A DNA stretch of 33,315 nt from JASGCK01 sp031538565. GTDB lineage: Bacteria > Pseudomonadota > Gammaproteobacteria > Burkholderiales > Burkholderiaceae_C. Shown here one piece after another: positions 1 through 8,846 of the stretch; within the stretch, counting starts at the first letter, position 1; the number at the start of each line of letters is the position of its first letter. The notes below the pieces were generated by a model. It was not told the DNA's origin. It did not search any database and worked only from the letters and a program-made list of their open reading frames with translations. The stretch spans positions 1 through 33,315 of the forward strand of contig JAVKLS010000052.1 of assembly GCA_031538565.1 (NCBI GenBank). Reading direction: 5' to 3'. The position numbers and the translations under genes were made by a program.

Positions 1-785
1 ATTTTTTCTTCAAACAGTTTGCCGTTGACGTAGGGGAAGTTTTTAAACCATGTGGGGGCTTTGCTTTGGCGCTCGCTAAATTCGGTGTCTAGCTCGTCAA
101 ATAGCTGGGTGATGACTTGGCCCACGTTGCTGCCGTCCTCTGCGGTACCGCGTTCAATTAAGTCGGTAAAGCGCCCTGCAGGTTCAAAAAGCCCAGTCTT
201 GTCGGCAAACATACAAAACAGCAGCCGCACCAAGAGCAGTTGCAGCGGGTGGCGTTTGTAGCCGTCGCGGCGCAGCGCGGTGTGTAGGCGGGCTAGCTTT
301 TTAACGGCCTCGTCGTTAATGGGATCGCTGGCTTCTACGCGCGCGCTGGCACGGCCCACCACAAAGCCAAAGAGGCTTACTTTTTGCGGCAGTTCGGCCA
401 GAGTAAAGCGTGCCTCAGTCCCTGCGCTTAAGTCTTTGAGCCAAAAGTTTTGAAAGTCGCATACCAGCAAGTAGCGTGGGTGCTCTTCGGGTTTGAGGTT
501 GACGCAGTAGTCGGCGGCTTGATCCTGCGCGAGTGCTAAATTTTCACCTGCGCTTTTGTGCTCAATCAGTAAAAGTCCAGGCCAAAAATAATCGGCAAAG
601 CCCGTGTGCTTATTGAGTTTTTTGACGCGGCTTTCAAACACGCCCACGCGGTGACTGTCTACACCAAACACGTCAAAAAATTTAAGCCAAAAAGTTTGCG
701 CCTGCGATTTTTCATCGCGGGCATTTTTAAATTCGGCAGCAAATGCGCTAGCGCGGGTTTGGATGTCTTGCCAGCTTTGTGCCAT
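1..785 (-). CDS. MmeI-like restriction-modification enzyme, N-terminal part (partial)
   Basis: The reading frame is open from an ATG at 785 to the window edge, so about 261 N-terminal residues are visible and the rest, presumably including the methyltransferase, is missing. Residues 62-80 read TGFADYFWPGLLLIEHKSA. This gives Asp65-X9-Glu75-X-Lys77, the PD-(D/E)XK nuclease arrangement of MmeI-type (type IIL/IIG) fused restriction-modification enzymes. The segment from about residue 155 on (conserved HPLQLLLVRLLFCMFADKTG) resembles the helical spacer that joins nuclease and methyltransferase in that family. Such enzymes cut and methylate DNA with one polypeptide and protect against phage or plasmids. 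The start lies 6 nt after the dapC stop with no clear ribosome binding site, which suggests translational coupling to dapC. A methyltransferase-only relative or a member of a larger defence locus cannot be excluded without the C-terminal part. Confidence 0.8.
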   Translation of the reverse strand, partial: MAQSWQDIQTRASAFAAEFKNARDEKSQAQTFWLKFFDVFGVDSHRVGVFESRVKKLNKHTGFADYFWPGLLLIEHKSAGENLALAQDQAADYCVNLKPEEHPRYLLVCDFQNFWLKDLSAGTEARFTLAELPQKVSLFGFVVGRASARVEASDPINDEAVKKLARLHTALRRDGYKRHPLQLLLVRLLFCMFADKTGLFEPAGRFTDLIERGTAEDGSNVGQVITQLFDELDTEFSERQSKAPTWFKNFPYVNGKLFEEK

Positions 786-791
786 GGTGTT

Positions 792-2015
792 CTACGCTTT
801 TGTATAGCTGTGAATAAAGTTCGCAATGCGGTGCGCGGCTTCTAGGCACTCGGTTGCTTCTGCCACCAAAGCCATGCGGATGCGGCCAATGCCGGGGTTG
901 ATGCCTTGGCTATCGGTGCGCGCCAAGTAGCTGCCAGGCAGTACGGTGACGTTGCATTTGGCAAACAGCTCTGCCGCGAAGCGCTCGTCCGAGCCGCCGC
1001 ACACATGGGCGGGCACGGCTGCCCACAGGTAAAACGCGGCGTCGGGCAGTTGCACATCCATCACCGCTGCCAGCACAGGGGTGACGGCGGCAAATTTGGC
1101 GCGGTATTCTTCGCGGTTGGCGATGACGTGCGCCTCGTCGCTCCACGCGGCAATCGATGCGGCTTGCACCACGGCGCTCATGGCCGAGCCGTGGTAGGTG
1201 CGGTAGAGTAAAAAATCTTTGAGGATGGCCGCGTCGCCCGCCACAAAACCGCTTCTCATGCCTGGCACGTTGCTGCGTTTGGACAGTGAAGTGAGGGTTA
1301 TCAAGTTTTTGAAGTCGGTGCGTCCTAGTTTTGCGGCGGCTTCTAAGCCCGAGAGCGGCGCGTCGCCTTGAAAATAAATTTCGGAGTAACACTCATCTGA
1401 CGCAATCACAAAGCCATATTCGTCGGATTTTGCAAAGAGTTTTTGCCACTCGTGCAAGGGCATGACCGCGCCCGTGGGGTTGCCAGGCGAGCAGACAAAA
1501 ATGAGCTGCGTGCGTTGCCACACGCTAGGCGGCACGGCGTCCCAGTCCACCGCAAAGTTGCGTGCGGGATCGGAGTTGACGTAGTAGGGCGTCGCGCCAG
1601 CCAGCAGCGCCGCGCCCTCGTAGATTTGATAAAACGGATTGGGGCAAACCACCACGCAATTGGGCTTGCTGGAGTCAACCACGGTTTGCGTGAGTGCAAA
1701 CAAGGCTTCGCGCGAGCCGTTGACGGGGAGGATTTGCGTGGCGGGGTCAACGGCTAGGCCGTAGCGCTGCGCTAGCCAATTGGCGATAACGCTGCGCAGC
1801 GTGGGCTCGCCCGCCGTGGCGGGGTAGTTGGATAGTCCTTGCAAATTGGCACGCAGCGCCTCTTTAATAAATGCAGGCGTTGCGTGCTTGGGCTCACCAA
1901 TGCCTAGGCTGATGGCGCGGTAGGCAGGGTTGACGGGATTTGTGGGGATGTCTTTAAATAGCTGCCGCAGTCGCTCAAACGGGTAGGGCTGGAGTTTTTC
2001 GAGTAGAGGGCTCAT
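792..2015 (-). CDS. dapC: Succinyldiaminopimelate transaminase DapC
   Basis: This 407-residue protein is a fold-type I PLP aminotransferase that converts N-succinyl-2-amino-6-oxopimelate to N-succinyl-LL-diaminopimelate, using glutamate, in the lysine and peptidoglycan precursor pathway. Visible motifs are SPGNPTG (about 176-182, with Asn179), SDECY (206-210, with Asp207 and Tyr210, which contact PLP), and SLSKRSN with the Schiff-base lysine at Lys246. The N-terminus (PYPFERLRQLF, ISLGIGEPKH) is typical of betaproteobacterial DapC. The gene is divergent from smc across 34 bp. Its ATG has no Shine-Dalgarno sequence in front, but GATAAT stands about 7 nt upstream. Behind it lies the MmeI-like gene instead of other dap genes, which I recall often following dapC in related genomes. 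Confidence 0.9.
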   Translation of the reverse strand: MSPLLEKLQPYPFERLRQLFKDIPTNPVNPAYRAISLGIGEPKHATPAFIKEALRANLQGLSNYPATAGEPTLRSVIANWLAQRYGLAVDPATQILPVNGSREALFALTQTVVDSSKPNCVVVCPNPFYQIYEGAALLAGATPYYVNSDPARNFAVDWDAVPPSVWQRTQLIFVCSPGNPTGAVMPLHEWQKLFAKSDEYGFVIASDECYSEIYFQGDAPLSGLEAAAKLGRTDFKNLITLTSLSKRSNVPGMRSGFVAGDAAILKDFLLYRTYHGSAMSAVVQAASIAAWSDEAHVIANREEYRAKFAAVTPVLAAVMDVQLPDAAFYLWAAVPAHVCGGSDERFAAELFAKCNVTVLPGSYLARTDSQGINPGIGRIRMALVAEATECLEAAHRIANFIHSYTKA

Positions 2016-2049
2016 GGGAGGAATTATCGGGGCAGATAAAATCTAGTCC
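2016..2049. promoter_or_regulatory. 34-bp divergent dapC/smc promoter region
   Basis: The two start codons are only 34 bp apart. On the minus strand GATAAT (2028-2023) fits a -10 element for dapC, which would put its transcription start at or next to the ATG. On the plus strand TAAAAT (2037-2042) fits a -10 for smc, with a start near the GTG at 2050. No convincing -35 boxes were seen (ACGGAC for dapC, ATGGGA for smc), and neither gene has a properly placed Shine-Dalgarno sequence. Leaderless or nearly leaderless transcripts in both directions are possible; this is inference. Confidence 0.35.
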
Positions 2050-5000
2050 GTGCGCTTAACTTCAATCAAACTCTCGGGCTTTAAGTCCTTTGCCGATCCC
2101 ACGCATTTCCAGCTTCCTGGCCAATTGGTCGGGGTGGTGGGGCCTAACGGCTGCGGAAAATCCAACATCATCGATGCCGTGCGCTGGGTGCTGGGTGAAA
2201 GCCGTGCATCGGAGTTGCGTGGCGAGTCGATGCAGGATGTGATTTTTAACGGCACGAACACGCGCAAACCCGCTAGTCGCGCCAGCGTGGAGCTGATTTT
2301 TGATAACGCCGCGCACCGCGCAGGCGGGCAGTGGAATCAATACGAAGAGGTTGCCGTGCGGCGTGTGCTTACGCGAGAGGGCACGTCCAGTTACTCCATC
2401 AACAACCAGGCGGTGCGCAGGCGGGATGTGCAAGACGTATTCTTGGGCACGGGTCTTGGGCCACGCGCCTACGCCATCATTGGGCAGGGGACGATTTCGC
2501 GCATCATCGAGTCTCGCCCCGAAGAGCTGCGTTTGTTTTTAGAAGAAGCGGCGGGCGTTTCTAAGTACAAAGAACGTCGCCGTGAAACCGAACACCGCAT
2601 CCACGATACCGAGGAAAACCTCACCCGCGTGACGGACATTTTGCGTGAGCTGAACATCAATTTAGACAAGCTTGAGCGGCAGGCCGAAGTTGCAAAGCAG
2701 TATCAAGATCTGCAAGCGCAGGTCACAACTCGGCAGCATCAACAGTGGTTTTTAAAGCGTGCCGAAAGCCTTGCCGATCAGTCCAAGCTGGCGGCGGATG
2801 TGCTTGCGGCAACCAATCAGTTAGAGGCCAGCATGGCGGATTTGCGCCGCGCCGAGGCAGATTTGGAGTCGATCAGGCAATCGCACTACGAAGCGGGCGA
2901 TGGGTTAAATGCCGCGCAGGGTTTGCTGTACGAGGCCAGCACCGAAGTGGGCAAGCTAGAGGCGGAAATTCGTTTTGTGGTGGAGGGCCGCGTCCGCGCC
3001 GTTGCCCGCATCGCACAAATTACCGAGCAATTGCAAGAGTGGACAAGCAGGTCCAATGATGCCGCGCAGCAGCAGCAAGATTTAGCGGCAATGGAAGCGG
3101 GAGCCGAGGAGCACGCCTTGACGCTGGCCGCGCAGTTGGACGATATTGAAATTCAAACGCCCCAGGCGATCAGTTTGCTCGATCAGGCTCGCGCCGCGAT
3201 GTCGGCGCAGCACGCGCAAGTGGTGCAAGTGCAGCAGCAAATTCAGGTATTAGCAGCCCAGCAAAGCAGTATTGACGAGCAAACTCGCGCCCTAGACCTG
3301 CGCCGCGAACGCCTTTCCCTGCAGCAAAAAGAAATTGAAGCACCCGATAGCGACAAGCTGGAGGCCTTGGGCTCGGAGCTAGAGGTGTCCAAAGAAATTG
3401 CCAGTCAAGATAAGGCGCGGTTTGAGCAATTGCAGGAGCAAGTCCCGATGCTGGACGAAGCGCGGCGCACCGCGCAGACGGCCACGACTGGCGAGTCGGA
3501 AAAATTGGCCGATACGCAAGCGCGGTTAGATGCCTTGCAAACGCTGCAAGCGCAGGTCATTGCGAACGATCGCTTAAAGCCTTGGCTTGTCAAACATGGG
3601 CTGGATCACCTTGCCGCGCTGTGGACGCGGCTACATATTGACAAAGGTTGGGAGGCGGCGCTGGAGGCTGCGTTGCAAAGTCGCATGGGGGCGCTGGAGG
3701 TGAGTCGCTTAGAAATGCTTACCGCCTTTAGTAGCGATGCGCCGCCTGCGCGGCTGAGTTTTTATGCAAGCACCGTAATTGCCGACACCGAATCTGAGGT
3801 CAAACCCCGTCTCGGCTTTTCTCAGGCTCTGGGTCAAACCCCAAATGCGGCGCTGCTCAGTAGCCTTATCAAAACCTCTGACGCGAATCAGCACAGTTTG
3901 CTCGTCGATTGGCTGCAAGGCTGCTACACGGCAAGCTCGCTTGCACAGGCGCTACAAGCACGCGAGCATTTGCACGCAGGGGAGATCGTGTACACCCGCG
4001 AAGGGCACGCGGTGACGCGCACATCTCTGTCGTTTTATGCCCCCGAGGGGGAGCAAGCGGGGTTATTGGCGCGGGCGCAAGAAATTGAAAATTTAGACAA
4101 GCAAGCTCGCGCACAAAGCTTGATGGCGCAAGACGCACGCACGGCTTTGCAGCGCGCCGAGAGTCAATACGCCGAGGCGGCGGCGCAGCTTGGCAGGGCG
4201 CAAAGCGAGGCGCAGCGCAGTCTTGCCCGCAGTCACGAATTGGAGCTGACCTGGCAAGCTCTGGCGCGACAAGTCAGTCAAGCCAAAGAGCGCAGCGCGC
4301 AATTGACGAGCTACCTAGTGGAAGTTGATACGCAGATGGCGGATTTGCAAGAGCGTCGCTTGACGCTTGAGGCGCAATTTGAAACCTTGGATGCGTCGCT
4401 TGGTGCTGCGCAAGAGGTGGAAGCCTTGGGCGGCGACGGCGTCATTGAATTAGAGCGCAAACTGGCTGCGCTGCGCGAGCAACACCGCACGCTTGAACGT
4501 CAGCAGCAAGAAGCCAACTTTCAAGGGCGCAGTTTGGTTGCACGCAAAGAAGAATTGGCTCGCAATATCGAATTGGGTGCGCAGCAAAGCGCCAACTTGA
4601 GACGCGAGCAAGAGCAGCTGGATATTGACTTGCTACGCATGAACGACGCCGCCGCTCAATCGGGGCTGCAAGCCGCACTGGCTTTAAAGTTAGAGCGCGA
4701 AACCGCACTGGCAGCCAAGCGCAGCTTGTACGACGACCTCACGCAAAAACTGCGCGCAACCGACGAGCGCCGTCTAAAAGCCGAGCACGAGCTAGACCCG
4801 CAGCGCAAGCAAATATCGGACTTGCAGCTCAAAGAACAAGCGGCGCGCCTAGGCGCAGAGCAATACGAGCAGTTGCTACTAGACGCCAAAGCCGATCTTG
4901 CGGCGGTGGAGACCAGCATTGCAACGGGCAGCGTGAAGCTGTGGGGCTTGTCGGGCGAAATTGAACGACTCAATCAAGCCATTCAATCGCTTGGCGCGAT

Positions 5001-5601
5001 CAATTTGGCGGCGCTGGATGAACTGGCGGCGGCACGCGAGCGAAAAACGTTTTTAGATTCGCAAATGCTCGACTTAACCGAGGCGCTTACGACGCTGCAA
5101 GATGCGATTAAAAAAATCGATGCCGAAACCCGTGACTTGCTGGGCAACACCTTCAACCAAGTCAATGAACAATTTGGCTTGATGTTCCCCAAACTTTTTG
5201 GCGGCGGACAAGCCAAGCTCATGATGACGGGCGAAGAAATTTTGGATGCGGGTATTCAGGTGATGGCGCAACCGCCTGGTAAAAAAAATCAAACCATTCA
5301 TTTGTTATCTGGCGGCGAGAAGGCGCTGACTGCGATTGCGCTGGTGTTTGCAATTTTTATGCTCAACCCCGCGCCCTTTTGTTTGCTGGACGAAGTCGAT
5401 GCGCCGCTGGACGATGCCAATACCGAGCGCTACGCCAAGTTGGTTGCCAGTATGTCGTACGAGACGCAATTTCTCTTTATTAGCCATAACAAAATCGCGA
5501 TGGAAATGGCAAAACAATTGATTGGTGTGACGATGCAAGAGCAAGGCGTGTCGCGCATTGTGGCGGTGGATATGGAAGCCGTCGTTAGCATGGTTTTATG
5601 A
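2050..5601 (+). CDS. smc: Chromosome partition protein SMC
   Basis: This 1183-residue protein is the ATPase of the bacterial condensin. It organises and helps segregate the chromosome, normally with ScpA and ScpB, which are not in this window. The N-terminal head has Walker A GPNGCGKSN at 31-39 and begins with the typical RLTSIKLSGFKSF. Two long Gln/Ala/Glu-rich coiled coils flank a hinge at about 505-665. The C-terminal head carries the signature LSGGEKALTA starting at 1086 and Walker B CLLDEVDAPLDD with Asp1114 and Glu1115. The length is normal for the family. The GTG at 2050 is chosen because it starts exactly at the conserved N-terminus; there is no clear ribosome binding site. The stop overlaps the zipA start by 4 nt (ATGA). 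Confidence 0.96.
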   Translation: MRLTSIKLSGFKSFADPTHFQLPGQLVGVVGPNGCGKSNIIDAVRWVLGESRASELRGESMQDVIFNGTNTRKPASRASVELIFDNAAHRAGGQWNQYEEVAVRRVLTREGTSSYSINNQAVRRRDVQDVFLGTGLGPRAYAIIGQGTISRIIESRPEELRLFLEEAAGVSKYKERRRETEHRIHDTEENLTRVTDILRELNINLDKLERQAEVAKQYQDLQAQVTTRQHQQWFLKRAESLADQSKLAADVLAATNQLEASMADLRRAEADLESIRQSHYEAGDGLNAAQGLLYEASTEVGKLEAEIRFVVEGRVRAVARIAQITEQLQEWTSRSNDAAQQQQDLAAMEAGAEEHALTLAAQLDDIEIQTPQAISLLDQARAAMSAQHAQVVQVQQQIQVLAAQQSSIDEQTRALDLRRERLSLQQKEIEAPDSDKLEALGSELEVSKEIASQDKARFEQLQEQVPMLDEARRTAQTATTGESEKLADTQARLDALQTLQAQVIANDRLKPWLVKHGLDHLAALWTRLHIDKGWEAALEAALQSRMGALEVSRLEMLTAFSSDAPPARLSFYASTVIADTESEVKPRLGFSQALGQTPNAALLSSLIKTSDANQHSLLVDWLQGCYTASSLAQALQAREHLHAGEIVYTREGHAVTRTSLSFYAPEGEQAGLLARAQEIENLDKQARAQSLMAQDARTALQRAESQYAEAAAQLGRAQSEAQRSLARSHELELTWQALARQVSQAKERSAQLTSYLVEVDTQMADLQERRLTLEAQFETLDASLGAAQEVEALGGDGVIELERKLAALREQHRTLERQQQEANFQGRSLVARKEELARNIELGAQQSANLRREQEQLDIDLLRMNDAAAQSGLQAALALKLERETALAAKRSLYDDLTQKLRATDERRLKAEHELDPQRKQISDLQLKEQAARLGAEQYEQLLLDAKADLAAVETSIATGSVKLWGLSGEIERLNQAIQSLGAINLAALDELAAARERKTFLDSQMLDLTEALTTLQDAIKKIDAETRDLLGNTFNQVNEQFGLMFPKLFGGGQAKLMMTGEEILDAGIQVMAQPPGKKNQTIHLLSGGEKALTAIALVFAIFMLNPAPFCLLDEVDAPLDDANTERYAKLVASMSYETQFLFISHNKIAMEMAKQLIGVTMQEQGVSRIVAVDMEAVVSMVL

Positions 5602-6686
5602 TGAGTCTTCGCCTCCAACTTTTACTGGTCGGACTTTTGCTACTTGCCTGTTTAGGTGCGCGCTGGTGGTGGCTAGAGCGAAAAATCAAACGCCAGAAAG
5701 AGGGGGCTGCCCCTGCTCCAACTGATGCTTTGCAGCAACGCGTCGAGCCTGCGATGTCTGTGCTGTCTGAAATGCCTGTGGTGCCTGAGATGGAACAAGC
5801 GCCCGCGCCGCTGGCCGAATCCCCCGAGTTTGCGAATTTGTCACTAGCGGTGAATGTGCGCCCCGCCACGCTGCACCCGCAAATTGATTGCATTGCACTG
5901 CTAGAGATGGATGCACCCAGCAAAGGCGAGATGGCGCTAAATCTAATGCCGTCCACGCGGCGCATTGGCTCTAAAACGTGGCAGGTTGAGGGTTTTAACG
6001 TCTCAGCCCAAGCGTGGGAGGGCGTGGGCGCGGGACAGGCGTACTCGCGGTTTCAAGCAGGCATTCAACTTGTTAACCGCAATGGCGCGTTAAACGATGT
6101 GGAGTTTTCGGAGTTTGTGGCAAAGGCGAGCCAATTGGCGGAAGGTCTTGGTGCTTCGGCTGATTTTCCTGACATGATGCGCGAGGTTGCACGCGCCAAA
6201 GAACTCGAGCAGTTTACGCAAGCGCACGACATTTGTTTATCGCTGCATCTGCAAGCCAAGCGCGCCGTGTGGAGCTTGCCGTATGTGCAGCAACAGGTGA
6301 AGCAGGCGGGCTTTGTGGCTGGCGTGCTGCCTGGGCGCTGGGTGCTGGGATCGTCCGAACACGAGTTGATTGCATTGCTGGTTGATTCCCAAGCGGCAAT
6401 GGCGGACGACGCTAATGCCGTGCCGATTCATAAACTCACCCTGCGTCTCGATGTGCCCAAAGTGGCGCGTGGCGACAGCACCATCGGCAAGCCGTTTGAT
6501 GCGATGTGCGATGCGGCGGTTAGGCTGTGCGCCAGTATGGAGGCAGTCATGCTGGACGAGCAAGGTCTATCGGTTGACTTGAAAGCCTTGCAACGCACCG
6601 CGCAGGAGCTAGAGGAGGTTTATGACCGCTTGGATGCAGTCGGACTTAGCGCAGGCTCGTCACTTGCCAAGCGCTTGTTTTCATAA
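5598..6686 (+). CDS. zipA: Cell division protein ZipA (FtsZ-binding, betaproteobacterial form)
   Basis: This 362-residue protein is a predicted membrane anchor for the FtsZ ring. A single N-terminal membrane segment (about residues 4-22, Leu-rich) is followed by a basic patch (ERKIKRQK) and a short Pro/Ala/Glu linker to about residue 75. The C-terminal domain (about 100-355) matches the ZipA FtsZ-binding domain in size and position. The linker is shorter than that of Escherichia coli ZipA. The identification rests on the topology and on the smc-zipA-ligA order, which is common in Burkholderiales; sequence similarity to enterobacterial ZipA is low. ATG codons at 5598 and 5601 are in frame and adjacent; the first overlaps the smc stop and suggests coupled translation. 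The stop TAA shares one base with the ligA ATG. Confidence 0.82.
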   Translation: MMSLRLQLLLVGLLLLACLGARWWWLERKIKRQKEGAAPAPTDALQQRVEPAMSVLSEMPVVPEMEQAPAPLAESPEFANLSLAVNVRPATLHPQIDCIALLEMDAPSKGEMALNLMPSTRRIGSKTWQVEGFNVSAQAWEGVGAGQAYSRFQAGIQLVNRNGALNDVEFSEFVAKASQLAEGLGASADFPDMMREVARAKELEQFTQAHDICLSLHLQAKRAVWSLPYVQQQVKQAGFVAGVLPGRWVLGSSEHELIALLVDSQAAMADDANAVPIHKLTLRLDVPKVARGDSTIGKPFDAMCDAAVRLCASMEAVMLDEQGLSVDLKALQRTAQELEEVYDRLDAVGLSAGSSLAKRLFS

Positions 6687-8734
6687 TGAGTCCTGCGCAA
6701 GAGATTCAAAGTCTGCGCGAGCAACTGAGCCAATACGCTCACGCTTATTACGTGCTGGACGCGCCCACCGTGCCCGACGCGCAATACGACCGATTGTTTC
6801 AGCAGTTAGAGGCGCTGGAGCGTGCACACCCCGAACTCAAAACCCCTGACTCGCCCACGCAGCGTGTGGGAGGCGGTTTGCTGGCTGGCTTTTCGCAAGT
6901 GCGGCACAGTGTGCCCATGCTCAGCATCCGCACTGAAACTGATACCGAAAGCAGCGGCGCAATCAGCTTTGATGTGCGGATACGCAAAGAGCTCAAGCTT
7001 GGCACCAGCGATGCACCCGTGCAATACATGGCGGAGCTTAAATTTGACGGACTAGCCATGAGTTTGCGCTACGAGGGGGGCGTGCTCACACAAGCGGCCA
7101 CACGCGGCGACGGAGAAACGGGCGAAGACGTGACGCAAAACATTCGCACGATTCATCAAATTCCGCTAAAACTTAATACAGGCGCAAGCCAATCGATTGA
7201 AGTCCGTGGCGAGGTGTATATGCGGCGCGATGCTTTTGAAGCGCTCAACGAGCGCCAACGCGCCAAAATTGCAGCAGGACAAAAAGGTGAAAAAACCTTT
7301 GTCAATCCGCGCAACGCAGCTGCAGGCGCGGTGCGGCAGTTAGACAGCCGTATCGCTGCCGATAGACCGCTTTGTTTTTTTGCGTACGCCGTCGCCCAAG
7401 GCTTGCCCTCTGGTGTCACCACGCACGAGGGCACGCTCGCACAGTTAAAAGCTTGGGGATTTCCTGTATCAAACGATGCGCGGCTCTGCAGTGGTGCCGA
7501 GGAGTTGGTGCAATTTCACCGCGACATAGCTGCCAAGCGCGACGCGCTGCCGTTTGATATTGATGGTGTGGTGTACAAGGTCAACAGTCTTGCGCAGCAA
7601 GCCCAGCTTGGTTTTGTCAGCCGAGAGCCGCGCTGGGCGGTAGCGCATAAATACCCCGCGCAAGAGCAAATCACCACCGTGCTTGCCATTGATGTGCAAG
7701 TCGGGCGCACAGGAAAACTCACGCCCGTTGCCAAGCTTGCGCCTGTGTTTGTGGGCGGCGTGACGGTGACCAACGCCACGCTGCACAACGAAGATGAGGC
7801 GCGGCGCAAAGACGTGCGCGTGGGCGACGCGGTCATCGTGCGCCGTGCAGGCGACGTGATTCCCGAAGTGGTGAGCGCTTTGCAAGAGCGTCGACCGCCC
7901 AATACGCAAGTCTTTACCCTTCCCACGCATTGCCCCGTGTGTGCCAGCCCAGCGCGGCGCGAAGAGGGAGAAGCCGATACGCGCTGCACGGGAGGCCTTG
8001 TGTGCGGGGCGCAGCGCAAGCAGGCGATGGAGCATTTCGCGCACAAGCGTGCGGTTTATATCGATGGACTTGGCGAAAAATTGATTGAACAAATGGTGGA
8101 TGCAAAAATCATCCAAAGCCTGCCTGATCTTTATAAACTGGGGCTTGCAAACCTAGTCACACTGGATCGCATGGCTGAAAAATCGGCACAAAATGTGCTG
8201 GCAGCTATTGAGGCATCCAAGCAAACCACGCTACCCAGATTTTTATTTGGACTAGGTATTCGTCACGTGGGCGAAAGCACCGCCAAAGCCTTTGCTAAAC
8301 ATTTTGGTGCGGCAGATGCCATCATGAGCGCCAGTTTGGAGCAATTGCAAAACGTCCCCGACGTCGGGCCTGTGGTGGCTAAAAGTGTGCGCAACTTTTT
8401 TGCTGTTCCGTACAACCGCGAAGTAGTCGAGCAGCTTCGCGCTGCGGGGCTCACGTGGGAGGAGGGTGCTGGTACGCCGCAAGTACCGCAGGTGTTGACA
8501 GGCAAAACCTTTGTGCTGACGGGCACGCTGCCTACGCTGTCCCGTGACGCGGCTAAAGAAATGATTGCGACTGCGGGCGGAAAAGTTGCGGGGTCGGTGA
8601 GCAAAAAAACCGACTACGTGGTGGCAGGCAGCGAAGCGGGCCGCAAGCTGGAAAAAGCGCTAGAGCTTGGCGTGCAGGTGCTGGATGAGGGTGCGCTGCA
8701 AACACTTTTGACTTCAGTGGGCGTGGCAGATTGA
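6686..8734 (+). CDS. ligA: NAD-dependent DNA ligase LigA
   Basis: This 682-residue protein is the essential NAD-dependent ligase that seals nicks in replication and repair. The order is: Ia domain with YYVLDAPTVPDAQYD (21-35), adenylation domain with the KFDG motif and nucleophile Lys119, OB fold, a four-cysteine zinc finger (CPVC...C...C, about 415-440), helix-hairpin-helix region, and a C-terminal BRCT domain (from about 603, LTGKTFVLTGTLPTLSRDAA). After PMLS the usual LxNAF stretch is replaced by IRTETDT followed by a short insertion; I recall this variant from Comamonadaceae-type ligases. The ATG shares its first base with the zipA stop (TAATG), so translation is probably coupled. The 112-bp gap after it, towards convergent dadA, shows no strong terminator hairpin. 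Confidence 0.96.
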   Translation: MSPAQEIQSLREQLSQYAHAYYVLDAPTVPDAQYDRLFQQLEALERAHPELKTPDSPTQRVGGGLLAGFSQVRHSVPMLSIRTETDTESSGAISFDVRIRKELKLGTSDAPVQYMAELKFDGLAMSLRYEGGVLTQAATRGDGETGEDVTQNIRTIHQIPLKLNTGASQSIEVRGEVYMRRDAFEALNERQRAKIAAGQKGEKTFVNPRNAAAGAVRQLDSRIAADRPLCFFAYAVAQGLPSGVTTHEGTLAQLKAWGFPVSNDARLCSGAEELVQFHRDIAAKRDALPFDIDGVVYKVNSLAQQAQLGFVSREPRWAVAHKYPAQEQITTVLAIDVQVGRTGKLTPVAKLAPVFVGGVTVTNATLHNEDEARRKDVRVGDAVIVRRAGDVIPEVVSALQERRPPNTQVFTLPTHCPVCASPARREEGEADTRCTGGLVCGAQRKQAMEHFAHKRAVYIDGLGEKLIEQMVDAKIIQSLPDLYKLGLANLVTLDRMAEKSAQNVLAAIEASKQTTLPRFLFGLGIRHVGESTAKAFAKHFGAADAIMSASLEQLQNVPDVGPVVAKSVRNFFAVPYNREVVEQLRAAGLTWEEGAGTPQVPQVLTGKTFVLTGTLPTLSRDAAKEMIATAGGKVAGSVSKKTDYVVAGSEAGRKLEKALELGVQVLDEGALQTLLTSVGVAD

Positions 8735-8846
8735 TGACGCCGCGGCACACTAAATTTCAATCTAAAAATGTCTCCGTGGAATTGGGCTTGATATTGGCGG
8801 TGTAGATCACTTTGCACATTGTTTTTGAACTACGGATTTTAAATTT

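Noticed and set aside
7469..8116. 215-codon open frame on the minus strand inside ligA
   Set aside because: Antisense to conserved LigA sequence with a composition typical of a shadow frame.
8735..8846. Terminator between convergent ligA and dadA
   Set aside because: The A/T-rich stretches at both ends do not form a convincing GC-rich stem with a T run.
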